Source of the DNA: Demequina lignilytica
GTDB taxonomy: Bacteria; Actinomycetota; Actinomycetes; Actinomycetales; Demequinaceae
Direction of reading: 5' to 3'
Assembly (NCBI RefSeq): GCF_030418305.1
Contig: NZ_JAUHPX010000003.1
Coordinates: 1 to 64,000 of the forward strand
Length of the DNA stretch: 64,000 nt
Under the pieces are notes generated by a model. The model saw only the letters and a program-made list of their open reading frames with translations, had not been told where the DNA came from and ran no database searches. The number at the start of each line of letters is the position of its first letter. Position 1 is the first letter of the stretch. Both the position numbers and the translations under genes were made by a program. This document shows positions 1 through 8,100 of the stretch, piece by piece.

Positions 1-192
<192 letters not shown>

Positions 193-1743
193 CTACGCCG
201 CCGGCTTGATGTTCCAGATGTAGGGGTAGACGTTGCCGGTCTGGGCCTCGGCCGTGGTGCTGCCGTCGACCGCGAAGTTCGTGGTCATCCGGTAGAACGG
301 CGCGAACCAGGCCTGCTCGACCACGTAGGTGTTGAGCTCGGCGCCGGCCGCCTCGTCACCCTGCTGGATGCGGTCGACCAGCTCGGCCACGGTCTCGTCC
401 TCGACGCGGAACGGGTTGAAGATCGCCTCGGGCGTGAGCTCGAAGGTCGCGATCTGCCAGTCGGTCGGGTCCTGCTGCAGCTGCATGAACGCCGCCGGGT
501 ACTGCGCGCCGATCATGTCGTTGATGAAGTCGCCGATCGCGAGATCCGTGTACTCGGCCGTGATGCCGATGTCCGCCAGCTGCTGCTGGATGAGCGGGAA
601 GATCTGGGTCGGGAAGGCCGAGGAGCTCGGCATCGACAGCGTGAAACCATTCGGGTAGCCGGCCTCGGCCAGCAGCGCCTTCGCACCCTCAGGGTCGTAG
701 CTGTAGTAGCTGTCGAGCGACTCGTCGAAGCTCGACGAGGTGACGGGCCAGATCTGGGTGGTCGGGGTGCCGTAGCCCGAGACGAAGGCGTCGACGAGCG
801 CCTCGCGGTCGAACGCCATGTTGATCGCCTGACGCACCTTGACGTCGGCGAGCTCGGGGGCGAGCGTGCCGTCGCGGTCCATCAGCAGCAGGCCCTGGTA
901 GTCGAGCTCGTACTGCACCATCGAGAAGCCCGCCGCCTCGGCCTGCGGGACCGTCGTGGTGTCGTTGATGAGGCCGGCGTTGACCTGGCCGCCCTGGATG
1001 GCGTTGATCAGTGCCGAGGAGTCGGCGTACAGGTTCAGCACCAGCTTGTCGTAGTACTGCTCCTCCGGCATCCAGGAGTCGGGGTTCTTGTCGTACACGT
1101 AGGTGGTGCCGACGACCGTCTCATCGGTGTTGAGGACGTACAGCCCGGAGCCCACGGGGGTCGTCTCGACGTCGGGGCTGTCGAAGGCCGCGGGGCTCTC
1201 CTGCATGCCGGCGTTCATGGTGAGGTACCACTCGAGCGACGGGTCGGGCTCGGTCATCGTGATGGTGAGCTCGTAGTCTCCGGTGGCCTGCGCATCGGCG
1301 ACGCGCGACAGCCAGGAGGCGTTCGAGGAGGTGCCGTCGCGGAAGCGCAGCACGTTCTGGGCCGCGACGTCGGCGTTGAACGCCTCGCCGTCGGTGAAGG
1401 TCACGTCGTCGCGCAGCTGCATGGTGAGGGTGAGGCGGTCCTCGCTCCACGACCACTCGGTCGCGAGGTGGGGCGAGATGGTGCCGTCGGGCTCGGCGCG
1501 CAGCAGCGAGTCGTACACGGCCTGCGTGTAGAGCGACTCGGAGCCGAAGCCGGTGTTCTGCGCCGACAGGCTGGTGGGGGGCGTCGCGGTGGCGATGGTC
1601 AGGGTACCACCGGAGACGGTCTCGCCACCGGAGGTCGAGCCGGTGCTGCTGTCGGTGTCGGAGCTGCCGCCGGAGCATCCGGCGAGGAGCGCGATCGCGG
1701 TGGCCGCGGCCGTGGCGACCAGTGCGCGCTTCTTGGAGAACAT
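193..1743 (-). CDS. ABC transporter substrate-binding lipoprotein, peptide/nickel (SBP_bac_5) family
   Basis: This is a 516-residue extracytoplasmic solute-binding protein for an oligopeptide-type ABC importer. The N-terminus has a lysine/arginine-rich start, a hydrophobic stretch and a lipobox LLAGC with Cys23 as the lipidation site, followed by a Ser/Gly/Thr linker. The body carries family 5 features such as the PHLATEWSWSEDRLTLTMQLR segment (spread over residues about 90-115) and a region resembling VRQAINMAFDREAL. The ATG at 1743 is chosen because GGAAGGA lies seven bases upstream and it gives a clean signal peptide; a longer reading frame upstream has neither. No permease or ATPase gene is visible downstream because the window ends in homopolymer sequence. 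The ligand cannot be told from sequence. The divergent TetR gene is a plausible regulator by position only. Confidence 0.9.
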   Translation of the reverse strand: MFSKKRALVATAAATAIALLAGCSGGSSDTDSSTGSTSGGETVSGGTLTIATATPPTSLSAQNTGFGSESLYTQAVYDSLLRAEPDGTISPHLATEWSWSEDRLTLTMQLRDDVTFTDGEAFNADVAAQNVLRFRDGTSSNASWLSRVADAQATGDYELTITMTEPDPSLEWYLTMNAGMQESPAAFDSPDVETTPVGSGLYVLNTDETVVGTTYVYDKNPDSWMPEEQYYDKLVLNLYADSSALINAIQGGQVNAGLINDTTTVPQAEAAGFSMVQYELDYQGLLLMDRDGTLAPELADVKVRQAINMAFDREALVDAFVSGYGTPTTQIWPVTSSSFDESLDSYYSYDPEGAKALLAEAGYPNGFTLSMPSSSAFPTQIFPLIQQQLADIGITAEYTDLAIGDFINDMIGAQYPAAFMQLQQDPTDWQIATFELTPEAIFNPFRVEDETVAELVDRIQQGDEAAGAELNTYVVEQAWFAPFYRMTTNFAVDGSTTAEAQTGNVYPYIWNIKPAA

Positions 1744-1934
1744 CGTCGTTCCTTCCATGGTGGGGGGACGAGCCCCTCGTCGGGCTGTCGGGACGACGGT
1801 AACTCTAAAACCCAAGTGAGCGCAAGGTATTTATCGATTCGTTATCGGGGCGGAATGGATATGCGTTCCGGCGGGCGTGCCGACCGGGCGTAGAGTCGAC
1901 AGGGTCGCGACGATGCGGCGGAGAGAGGTGGCAC
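1744..1934. promoter_or_regulatory. Divergent promoter region with TTATCG direct repeat
   Basis: This spacer between the binding-protein gene and the TetR gene holds the least GC-rich stretch in the area (about 1800-1860). The hexamer TTATCG occurs at 1831 and again at 1842, 11 bp apart, a plausible operator for the adjacent TetR protein. TAGAGT at 1891-1896 is a candidate -10 element for the plus-strand gene. One copy of the 9-mer GACGATGCG lies at 1909-1917. The operator role is inferred from position. Confidence 0.4.
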
Positions 1935-2582
1935 ATGTCCGTGGACATGCAGATCCCGGGCCCCGGCGGCGGCCCCACGGACGTCTCCCCCGTCGAGAGG
2001 CGCGTGCTCGAGGCCATGCTGGAGACCATCAGCGCCGACGGCTACCACGCCGGGTCGTTCGCGCGCGTGGCCACCCGCGCGGGGCTCACCGCCGCCGAGC
2101 TCGAGGACCTCTACCCCGACGAGCGGGTGCTGCTCGTCGACGCGATGCGGTACCGCGACGCGCTCGGCGCCGCGACCATGCCGGACGCGCACGCCGACGG
2201 TCGCGGCCTGCTGCGCGGGTTCCTGGACATCATCCGCTACAACGTGGCGACCCCCGGCACCGTCGAGCTGTTCACCATGCTGTCGGCGGCGGCCACGTCC
2301 CCGGAGCACCCGGGCCACGACTACTTCCGCGAGCGCTACGCCTGGCTCCGGGGGATGGTCGAGGACGCCCTCGAGGAGCTCGAGCAGGAGGGCGAGCTGC
2401 GCCGACGGGCCGACCCGGCGACGGTCGCCACGCAGGCCCTCGCGCTGCTCGACGGCCTCCAGGTGCAGTGGCTCCTCGACCGGCGTGCGATCGACATGGA
2501 GCGGCTCATGCGGGCCTTCTTCAACCAGCACCTGTACCGCAAGCTCGAGCCGGCGCGTCCGCTGCGGCTCGCGCGGGACTGA
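1935..2582 (+). CDS. TetR/AcrR family transcriptional regulator
   Basis: This 215-residue DNA-binding regulator has its helix-turn-helix at about residues 22-66: a first helix VERRVLEAMLETI, then SFARVATRAGLT, and YPDERVLLVDAM, the usual TetR N-terminal pattern. The rest is a helical ligand or dimer domain with no diagnostic ligand motif. The ATG at 1935 follows GGAGAGAGGTGG, a usable ribosome site. It is transcribed away from the ABC binding-protein gene, so local repression of that transporter and of itself is likely but unproven. A strong hairpin terminator follows at 2611-2636. Confidence 0.9.
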   Translation: MSVDMQIPGPGGGPTDVSPVERRVLEAMLETISADGYHAGSFARVATRAGLTAAELEDLYPDERVLLVDAMRYRDALGAATMPDAHADGRGLLRGFLDIIRYNVATPGTVELFTMLSAAATSPEHPGHDYFRERYAWLRGMVEDALEELEQEGELRRRADPATVATQALALLDGLQVQWLLDRRAIDMERLMRAFFNQHLYRKLEPARPLRLARD

Positions 2583-2610
2583 GCCCCCGCATCGTCCCTC
2601 CGGGAACGCG

Positions 2611-2636
2611 GAAGGCCCCGCCGGAGCGGGGCCTTC
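2611..2636. terminator. Bidirectional hairpin terminator
   Basis: GAAGGCCCCG at 2611-2620 pairs perfectly with CGGGGCCTTC at 2627-2636 around a six-base loop. It lies just after the TetR stop and just downstream of the minus-strand tRNA-Ser gene, so it can serve both. There is no long U tract, which is common in GC-rich actinobacteria. Confidence 0.75.
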
Positions 2637-2644
2637 GCATCAGC

Positions 2645-2735
2645 GGAGACGGTGGGATTTGAACCCACGGAGGGGGTTTAAGCCCCTCACGGTCTTAGCA
2701 GGACCGCGCACTAGACCTGACTATGCGACGTCTCC
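2645..2735 (-). tRNA. tRNA-Ser (anticodon GCT)
   Basis: The minus strand folds as a 91-nt class II tRNA. The seven-base acceptor stem GGAGACG pairs perfectly with CGTCTCC. The anticodon stem CGGTC/GACCG encloses the loop CTGCTAA, giving anticodon GCT for AGC/AGU serine codons. A long variable arm (AGGGG/CCCCT type) and a GGGTTCAAATCCC T-arm confirm serine identity. The terminal CCA is not encoded. Confidence 0.96.
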
Positions 2736-2779
2736 AAGGTTGCCCAGGATACCGGACCTCCGGACCAGGGCGAAAACGC

Positions 2780-2866
2780 GGAGAGTGCGGGATTCGAACC
2801 CGCGGAGGCGGGTCACGCCTCAACAGTTTTCAAGACTGTCACCTTCGGCCGCTCGGTCAACTCTCC
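2780..2866 (-). tRNA. tRNA-Ser (anticodon TGA)
   Basis: The minus strand gives an 87-nt class II tRNA. The acceptor stem GGAGAGT pairs with ACTCTCC, and the anticodon stem ACAGT/ACTGT encloses loop CTTGAAA, giving anticodon TGA for UCN serine codons. It has a long variable arm and a GCGGGTTCGAATCCCGC T-arm. It lies 44 bases upstream of the GCT tRNA-Ser on the same strand and is probably co-transcribed with it. CCA is not encoded. Confidence 0.96.
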
Positions 2867-2924
2867 TCGGCGCGCGGGGCGCCGCAGCCATTGTGCCAGG
2901 CGTGGCGCGGGACGATGCGCGGGC

Positions 2925-3347
2925 TCAGTCGAGCGAGTACCACCCCGGGGCGAGGCCCGGGCTGAGCACCTGGAGCTCGTAGAGCTCGGCGACGCGAGCG
3001 AGCTCGGCGTCATAGGTCAGCACCGCGTGGATCTCCGGGTGGGCCACGGCGGCGCCGAGGTGCAGCGCGGCGAACGGCTTGAGCACCGCGCTCGCGTGCG
3101 TGGAGACCGAGACGTTGTGCTCCGAGAAGCGGATGACCGGGATCGAGGAACGCACCATCTCGAGGACCTCGAACGCCTTGGGCTTGGTCTCGCGAGGGTA
3201 GAGCTCAGCGGCCTGACGCAGCTCGGTGAAGCCCAGCTGGGTGGTCGCGAGCTCGTGGATGCGGGGGACGGCGAAGTCGGTGAACTCGTCGAAGTAGCGC
3301 ACCCCGGGGAGGAAGCGGCACAGCCCGGAGCCGTCGACGTAGATCAC
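2925..3347 (-). CDS. Orphan PIN-domain (VapC-like) protein, third acidic residue missing
   Basis: This roughly 140-residue single-domain protein resembles VapC-type PIN ribonucleases. It begins with a beta strand IYVDGSG (Asp5), continues with TTQLGFTELRQ (Glu42), and ends with VLTYDAELA (Asp113) and the VLSPG strand typical of the family. The usual Asp of the DALHLA motif is replaced: FAALHLG has Ala93, so the acidic site is incomplete and activity may be reduced or the metal site rearranged. The start is uncertain: GTG at 3347 gives the standard PIN N-terminus and GTG at 3353 is possible; neither has a good ribosome site. No VapB-like antitoxin gene is adjacent. Upstream lie a tandem repeat and a long palindrome instead. 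Family assignment is firm; the toxin role is inferred. Confidence 0.7.
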   Translation of the reverse strand: MIYVDGSGLCRFLPGVRYFDEFTDFAVPRIHELATTQLGFTELRQAAELYPRETKPKAFEVLEMVRSSIPVIRFSEHNVSVSTHASAVLKPFAALHLGAAVAHPEIHAVLTYDAELARVAELYELQVLSPGLAPGWYSLD

Positions 3348-3382
3348 GCTCACAGGGTAGCGCCGCACCGCGTGGGACCCGA

Positions 3383-3472
3383 CGCATCGTCGCTGCCCCC
3401 TCGGGCGCATCGTCCTGCCCCCTTCCCGCGCGTCGTCCCGCCCCGACCCGCGCATCGTCCCGCCCCAACCCG
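3383..3472. repeat. Four-copy 22-23 bp tandem repeat carrying GACGATGCG
   Basis: Four units start at 3383, 3406, 3429 and 3451 (lengths 23, 23, 22, 22). Read in the direction of the PIN gene each unit is roughly CGGG, two variable bases, GGGGC, then GGACGATGCG; the third unit has GACGACGCG. The alternating 22/23 spacing breaks any reading frame, so this is not coding. It lies between the PIN start and the adjoining palindrome. Confidence 0.85.
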
Positions 3473-3534
3473 CGAAATGGAGCCTAGGTGCACGAATCCA
3501 CCCGCTTTCGTGCACCGATCCTCCATTTCGCGGG
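3469..3534. repeat. 66-bp two-tier palindrome with GGTGCACGAA inner arms
   Basis: The outer arms CCCGCGAAATGGAG (3469-3482) and CTCCATTTCGCGGG (3521-3534) are perfect 14-bp inverted repeats. The inner arms GGTGCACGAA (3487-3496) and TTCGTGCACC (3507-3516) are perfect 10-bp inverted repeats. They are separated by symmetric 4-base spacers and close on a 10-base loop. There is no U tract. The inner core resembles arms of elements at 45464-45549, suggesting a repeat family. Confidence 0.85.
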
Positions 3535-3609
3535 ACTCAGGCGAGGGACTCGGCGGGAGGGGCAGGGCGGCGCGGCTCAGGCAGGGACGCGAGGCCCCGC
3601 AGACGCGGG

Positions 3610-3636
3610 AGCGCCCCCGCCGGCGGCGGGGGCGCT
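3610..3636. terminator. GC hairpin after the conservon operon
   Basis: AGCGCCCCCGCC (3610-3621) pairs with GGCGGGGGCGCT (3625-3636) around a three-base loop. It sits about 27 bases past the cvnD stop on the minus strand and probably ends the conservon transcript. No U tract follows. Confidence 0.65.
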
Positions 3637-3662
3637 TCCTGTCTCAGCTGGTGGTGGACCGC

Positions 3663-4265
3663 TCAGCGGTCCTTGATGCGACGCATGGCGAGCTGCACCA
3701 CGGCGATCAGGGCCTGCTTGGTGGCCGCCTTCTCACGGGCGTCCGTGTACATGACCGGCACGTCGGCCGGGATGCCCAGCGCCTCGCGCACGTCCTCGAG
3801 GGTGTGGCGCGCCACCCCGTCGAAGCAGTTGACGCAGACGACGAACGGGATGCCGCGACCCTCGAAGTAGTCGACGGCGGGGAAGCACTGGTCGAGACGC
3901 TCGGTGTCCACGAGGACCACGGCGCCGATCGCGCCGCGCACCAGGTCGTCCCACATGAAGAGGAAGCGGTCCTGGCCCGGCGTGCCGAACAGGTAGAGCC
4001 AGAGGGAGCCCGGCAGCGCGATGCGGCCGAAGTCCATGGCGACGGTGGTGGTGGTCTTGCGGTCCGTCACGCCACCAGCGTCGTCGACGCCGACCGAGTG
4101 CTCCGTCATGGCCGCCTCGGTGTTGAGGGGGTCGATGTCGGAGATCGAGCCGATGAAGGTCGTCTTGCCGACGGCGAAGCCGCCCGCGATGACGATCTTG
4201 ACGACGGTGGGAGCGGTCTGGGCCGGCGGCGCGGCCACGGCCGCGTTAAAGGGCTGCGATGCCAT
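3663..4265 (-). CDS. cvnD: CvnD-type conservon GTPase (MglA/Ras-like)
   Basis: This protein of about 200 residues is the small GTPase of a conservon, an actinobacterial signalling cassette related to eukaryotic G-protein systems. Visible motifs are the P-loop GGFAVGKTT (about residues 28-36), a threonine-rich switch I KTTTTVAMDFG, the G3 motif GTPGQDRF and the G4-like VNCFD. It likely cycles nucleotide in complex with the roadblock and DUF742 proteins at the membrane kinase. ATG 4265 is preferred over GTG 4274 because GGAGAG lies eight bases upstream. Its start overlaps the end of cvnC by about 20 bases, indicating translational coupling. It is the last gene of the operon. Confidence 0.9.
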   Translation of the reverse strand: MASQPFNAAVAAPPAQTAPTVVKIVIAGGFAVGKTTFIGSISDIDPLNTEAAMTEHSVGVDDAGGVTDRKTTTTVAMDFGRIALPGSLWLYLFGTPGQDRFLFMWDDLVRGAIGAVVLVDTERLDQCFPAVDYFEGRGIPFVVCVNCFDGVARHTLEDVREALGIPADVPVMYTDAREKAATKQALIAVVQLAMRRIKDR

Positions 4266-4626
4266 CGAGGACACTCTCCAGGAGGCTCAGGGACAGACCG
4301 CCGGACGCGTCGTGCGTGTGTGCGTCCTGCGCGGTTCCGCCGATGTGGATCTTCAGGTAATGGACTTCGGCAAGGTCCGTCACCAGCACCCGGACCACAC
4401 CCAGCGGAAGCCTGGTGTGGGCCGAGAGCTCGGCCACGGACTGGTACTGACCTGTAGCAAGCTGCAGGATCTTCTTCTTCTCAGGGGTGAGCCCCGTCAA
4501 AGCCTCGGTGCTGGTCGTCGCCTCGACCAGGGCCTCCATCGGCAGGTCCGCGGAGGCGGCGCTCACGCGCCCGCCCGTCACCGCGTACGGCCTGACCGTG
4601 TAGGCCTCGTCCTCGTCGTGCGCCAT
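4246..4626 (-). CDS. cvnC: CvnC-type conservon protein (DUF742)
   Basis: This 126-residue protein has the DUF742 hallmarks: VRPYAVTGGRV near residues 11-21, a linker, and a winged-helix-like half with SVAELSAHTRLPLGVVRVLVTDLAE. DUF742 proteins are the CvnC components of conservons and are thought to bridge the roadblock protein and the GTPase; they are predicted DNA-binding by fold but mechanism is unsettled. Two ATGs are possible (4632 and 4626). The second has a G-rich ribosome site at proper spacing, the first has it abutting the codon. It lies between cvnB and cvnD and overlaps cvnD. Confidence 0.88.
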   Translation of the reverse strand: MAHDEDEAYTVRPYAVTGGRVSAASADLPMEALVEATTSTEALTGLTPEKKKILQLATGQYQSVAELSAHTRLPLGVVRVLVTDLAEVHYLKIHIGGTAQDAHTHDASGGLSLSLLESVLDGIAAL

Positions 4627-4647
4627 CGCCATCCCCCGTCACGAGAA

Positions 4648-5088
4648 TCAGACGCGCGTCTGACCGTCGGTGGGGAGGTTCTGGCGCATCTCGGTGATGA
4701 GCTGCGGGGTGAGCGCGTTCTCGAAGCGCGAGACGAGCAGCGTCATCTCGTAGCCCACGAGACCGACGTCGCACGTCGAGTCCGCGGCCACCGCGAGCAC
4801 CGACCCGTTGGACACGCTCATGAGGAACAGGAACAGCTCGTCCATCTCGACGATCGACTGGCGCACCTCGCCGGCGCCGAGCTGGCGGGCGGCGCCACGG
4901 GTGAGGCTCGACATGCCGGCCACGATCGCGGCGAGGGTGTCCCCCTCGGTGCGGTCGAGGTTCTTCGACATCGCCATGAGCAGGCCGTCCGCGCTCACCA
5001 CGAGAGTGTGACGCGTGCCGGGAACCGACTCGACGAAGTTGTCCAGGAGCCATCCGAAGTTGGTGGCCTCGGTGCTGAGGGCGGTCAC
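4648..5088 (-). CDS. cvnB: CvnB-type roadblock/LC7 protein
   Basis: This 146-residue roadblock/LC7 domain protein is the CvnB component, usually a dimeric scaffold or GTPase-activating partner of CvnD. The core NFGWLLDNFVESVPG, TLVVSADGLLMAMS and the glycine-containing SVLAVAADSTCDVGLVGYEM strands fit the family from residue 10 to 125. The GTG start at 5088 is supported by a near-perfect AAGGAGG five bases upstream. It is the second gene of the conservon, 69 bases after cvnA, and is followed by cvnC after 21 bases. Confidence 0.92.
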   Translation of the reverse strand: MTALSTEATNFGWLLDNFVESVPGTRHTLVVSADGLLMAMSKNLDRTEGDTLAAIVAGMSSLTRGAARQLGAGEVRQSIVEMDELFLFLMSVSNGSVLAVAADSTCDVGLVGYEMTLLVSRFENALTPQLITEMRQNLPTDGQTRV

Positions 5089-5157
5089 TTGTCCTCCTTG
5101 GGGGTGATGCTGCAGGCCGGCTGGGCCGGGTGGTGGGTGTCGGTGGTGGTCATGGGT

Positions 5158-8100
5158 CTACTCGTTCGCGTGCTGCGGGGCGGCCTGCAGGTCGAGCTCG
5201 GCCGCGTCGGAGCGGGCGCGCTGCGTCCCCGAGTAGAAGCTGCTGAAGCGGTTGCGGACCGCCTCGGCGTCGCGCTCCTTGTGGGCGAGCGTGACCTCCT
5301 CGTCGAGAGGGGTCACCTCGGGCTCGACCTCGGCGGGCTTGCGGCGCTTCTGCAGGCCGGCCTTGGTCTTCTCGACCTTGGGACGGGACTCGGAGAGCGA
5401 GCTGAGCTCGGCGAACACGTCGCGCGCCAGGTCCGCCTCGTCGTCCGCCGCCGAGCGGCCCGACGGGCTCTCGGTGTCGATGATCGGCGTGTACACGCCC
5501 GAGTCGCCGTCCGCCTCCGCGATCGCGCTCTGGCCGGCCGCCTCCCACCCCATCGGGTTGGCGAGCTGCTCGGGGGTGAACGATGCCGTGGCCGGGGCCT
5601 CCTCCTCGACGGCCGGGGCCGGCGCGGGCCGAGGCTCGAAGACGGGCGCCTCGGCCACGCCCTCGGCGGGCGTGAAGGACATCGGCGCGGGCTCGGGCGC
5701 GGGCTCGGGCTCCGGGGCGAACGCGGGAGCGGCGGCAGCGGGCTCGGGCTCCGCAGGCGCCTCGAACGACGTCGGGGCGAAGGGCGCCGAGCGCTGCACC
5801 TGCGGTGCCGCGGGCGCGTCGTCGTGGCGGTGCCGTCCGAACAGGCGGCCGAAGAAGCCGGCGCGACCGGCCTCCTCGCCCGAGGCCTGCGCGATCAGGT
5901 CGTCGAGGCTCGGCTGGTCGGGGACGACCTCAGCCGGGATCGGCTCGCCGAGCGCGACCGACTCGACGCCCGGCGCCGCGGGCGCGGGCGCGGGCGGCGC
6001 CTCGAACGCCTGGGGCTCGGGCTCGAGCTCGACGTCGGGCTCGACCGACGCGACGGGCTCGGGCTCCACCTCGACGGCGTCCGCCTCCACCGGGGAGGTC
6101 TGCGCCTGCGCGGCGCCGAACGCCGCGCCGAAGGCGGCCGCATCGAGCCACGGAGCCGCGGCGGGCGCGTCCTCGACGGGTGCGGCCTCCGCGGGGGCGG
6201 CGTCGTCGGGCTCGAGCGACGGGACGGTCTCCGCCTCGAAGGCCTGCTCCTCGTCGGGCTCGAGCATCGGCACCGCGAAGGCGCTCTCCTGCACGGGCTC
6301 GGGCTCCGGCGCCACCTCCGGGGCGGGCTCGGCGGCGGCGAACGGCGCGCCGTAGGGCGAGCGCGCGAACGGCGATTCGGCGGCCGGCTCCGCCGCCTCC
6401 GGGGAGGGGTTGGTCAGCGACCGGCGCGTCGGCAGCGGCGAGGAGGACTCGACGACCGGCGGCTGCGCGGCCTCGGCGACCGGCGCGACACCAGGCTCCG
6501 GCTCGACCGCGGGCTCAGGCTCCGGCTCGAGCTCAGGCGCGATCGGGACCGCCAGCTTGGGCATGGCGAACGACGGCAGCGCGGGCCCCGCGGGCTCGGG
6601 CTCGACCTCGGGCTCGACCTCGGCGACCGGATCCGGCTCCACAGGCTCGGGCGCGGCGGCCGGCGCCTCCGCACGGTGACCGTCGGCCGAGGCGCGGCGG
6701 ATCGCGTCGAACGCGGCGAAGGCGCCGCCGAGCTGCGCCGCGGACGGCGTCGCGGCGGGAGCCTCGGGGGCGGCCTCCTCGGCCTCGTCGGGCTCGATGC
6801 CGGGGACCGCGAGGGCCTCCTGCTCGACGCCCTCGGCCTGGTCGCCGGGCTCGGCCTCGCGGCGCGGAAGGAAGCCGCGGAACATCGCCGCACGCTCCTC
6901 CGGGGTCTGCGGGGCGACCTCCGCCGCGGGGACGGTGGGCGTGAACGCCGAGGACTCGGCCTCGAGCGCGCTCAGCTGCGCGGCGGTCGCACGGACGGGG
7001 AGGCCGATCACGGCGCGCTCGTCACCGTCCTTGTCCGCCGCGGCATCGTCGCGACGACGACGGGACGGCAGTCCGGACGCGGAGGTGCCCTCCGTCAGCT
7101 CCGCACCGGAGACCGCGACACCCTCGGGCGCCGCGGCGGCGTCCGCCGCGATCAGCGCGTCCAGGCCCACCGGCATCGGGATCGAGTCGTCCTCGTCGAC
7201 CGGTGCGGGGATCGGTGCGGCCGCCTCCGCCGGCACGGCCTCGGCCGCGGGCTCGTCGGCACCGCGGCCGCTGAGCTGCGTGCCCTCGACCATCGCCGCA
7301 GGGGCGTAGCCGCCGGCGGGCGCGACGGCGTCAGCCGCAGGAGCCTCGTCGGCCGCGCCCTCGAAGAGCTCGGACGGCAGCAGCACGGTCGCGACCGTGC
7401 CCTTGCCCTCCTCGGACGCGATGGCGACCTGCGCGCCGAGGCGCCGGGCGATGCGACCGACCACGAACAGGCCCAGGCGCTGGGCGCCGAGGATCTCGGA
7501 CGCGGCCGACGACTGCACGCGGCTGTTCGCCTCGGCGAGCTCCGCCGCGGTCATGCCGATGCCGGTGTCGATCACCTCGACGGTGAAGCCCTCGGCCGTG
7601 CGGCCCGTGCGGATGATGACGCGCGAGCCCGGGTCGGAGAACACGGTCGCGTTCTCGAGCAGCTCCGCGAACAGGTGCGCGGCGGTCAGCGCCTGGTGAC
7701 CGTGCATCGACGGGTCGACCACCAGGTCGAGGTCGATGCGCTCGTAGAGCTCGATCTCGGAGGACGCGGTGCGGACCACGTCGGAGAGAGGCATGGCGCG
7801 ACGCAGGCGGCGACCGGTGTCGATGCCGGCGAGCACCAGGAGCGACTCCGAGTTACGACGCATCCGGGTCGCGAGGTGGTCGAGCGCGAACAGCTTGGTC
7901 AGGCGGTTCGGGTCGTCCTCGGTGCGCTCCATCTCGTCGATGCTGGAGAGCTGGCGGTTGAGGAGCACCTGGTCGCGACGGGCGACGTTGACGAACATCT
8001 CGGAGATGGATGCACGGAGCGCGGCCTGCTCTCGCGCGATCTCCAGGGTGGCGGCGTTGACGCCGTTGAACGCCTGGGCCAGGCGGCCCACCTCGTCGGT

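Larger units (their letters stand above)
3348..3662. other. 315-bp intergenic region: repeats and hairpins only
   Basis: Between the PIN start and the cvnD stop there is no credible gene. The region holds the tandem repeat (3383-3472), the palindrome (3469-3534) and a GC hairpin (3610-3636). Small open frames here translate the repeats and shift frame, so they were not called. Confidence 0.7.
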
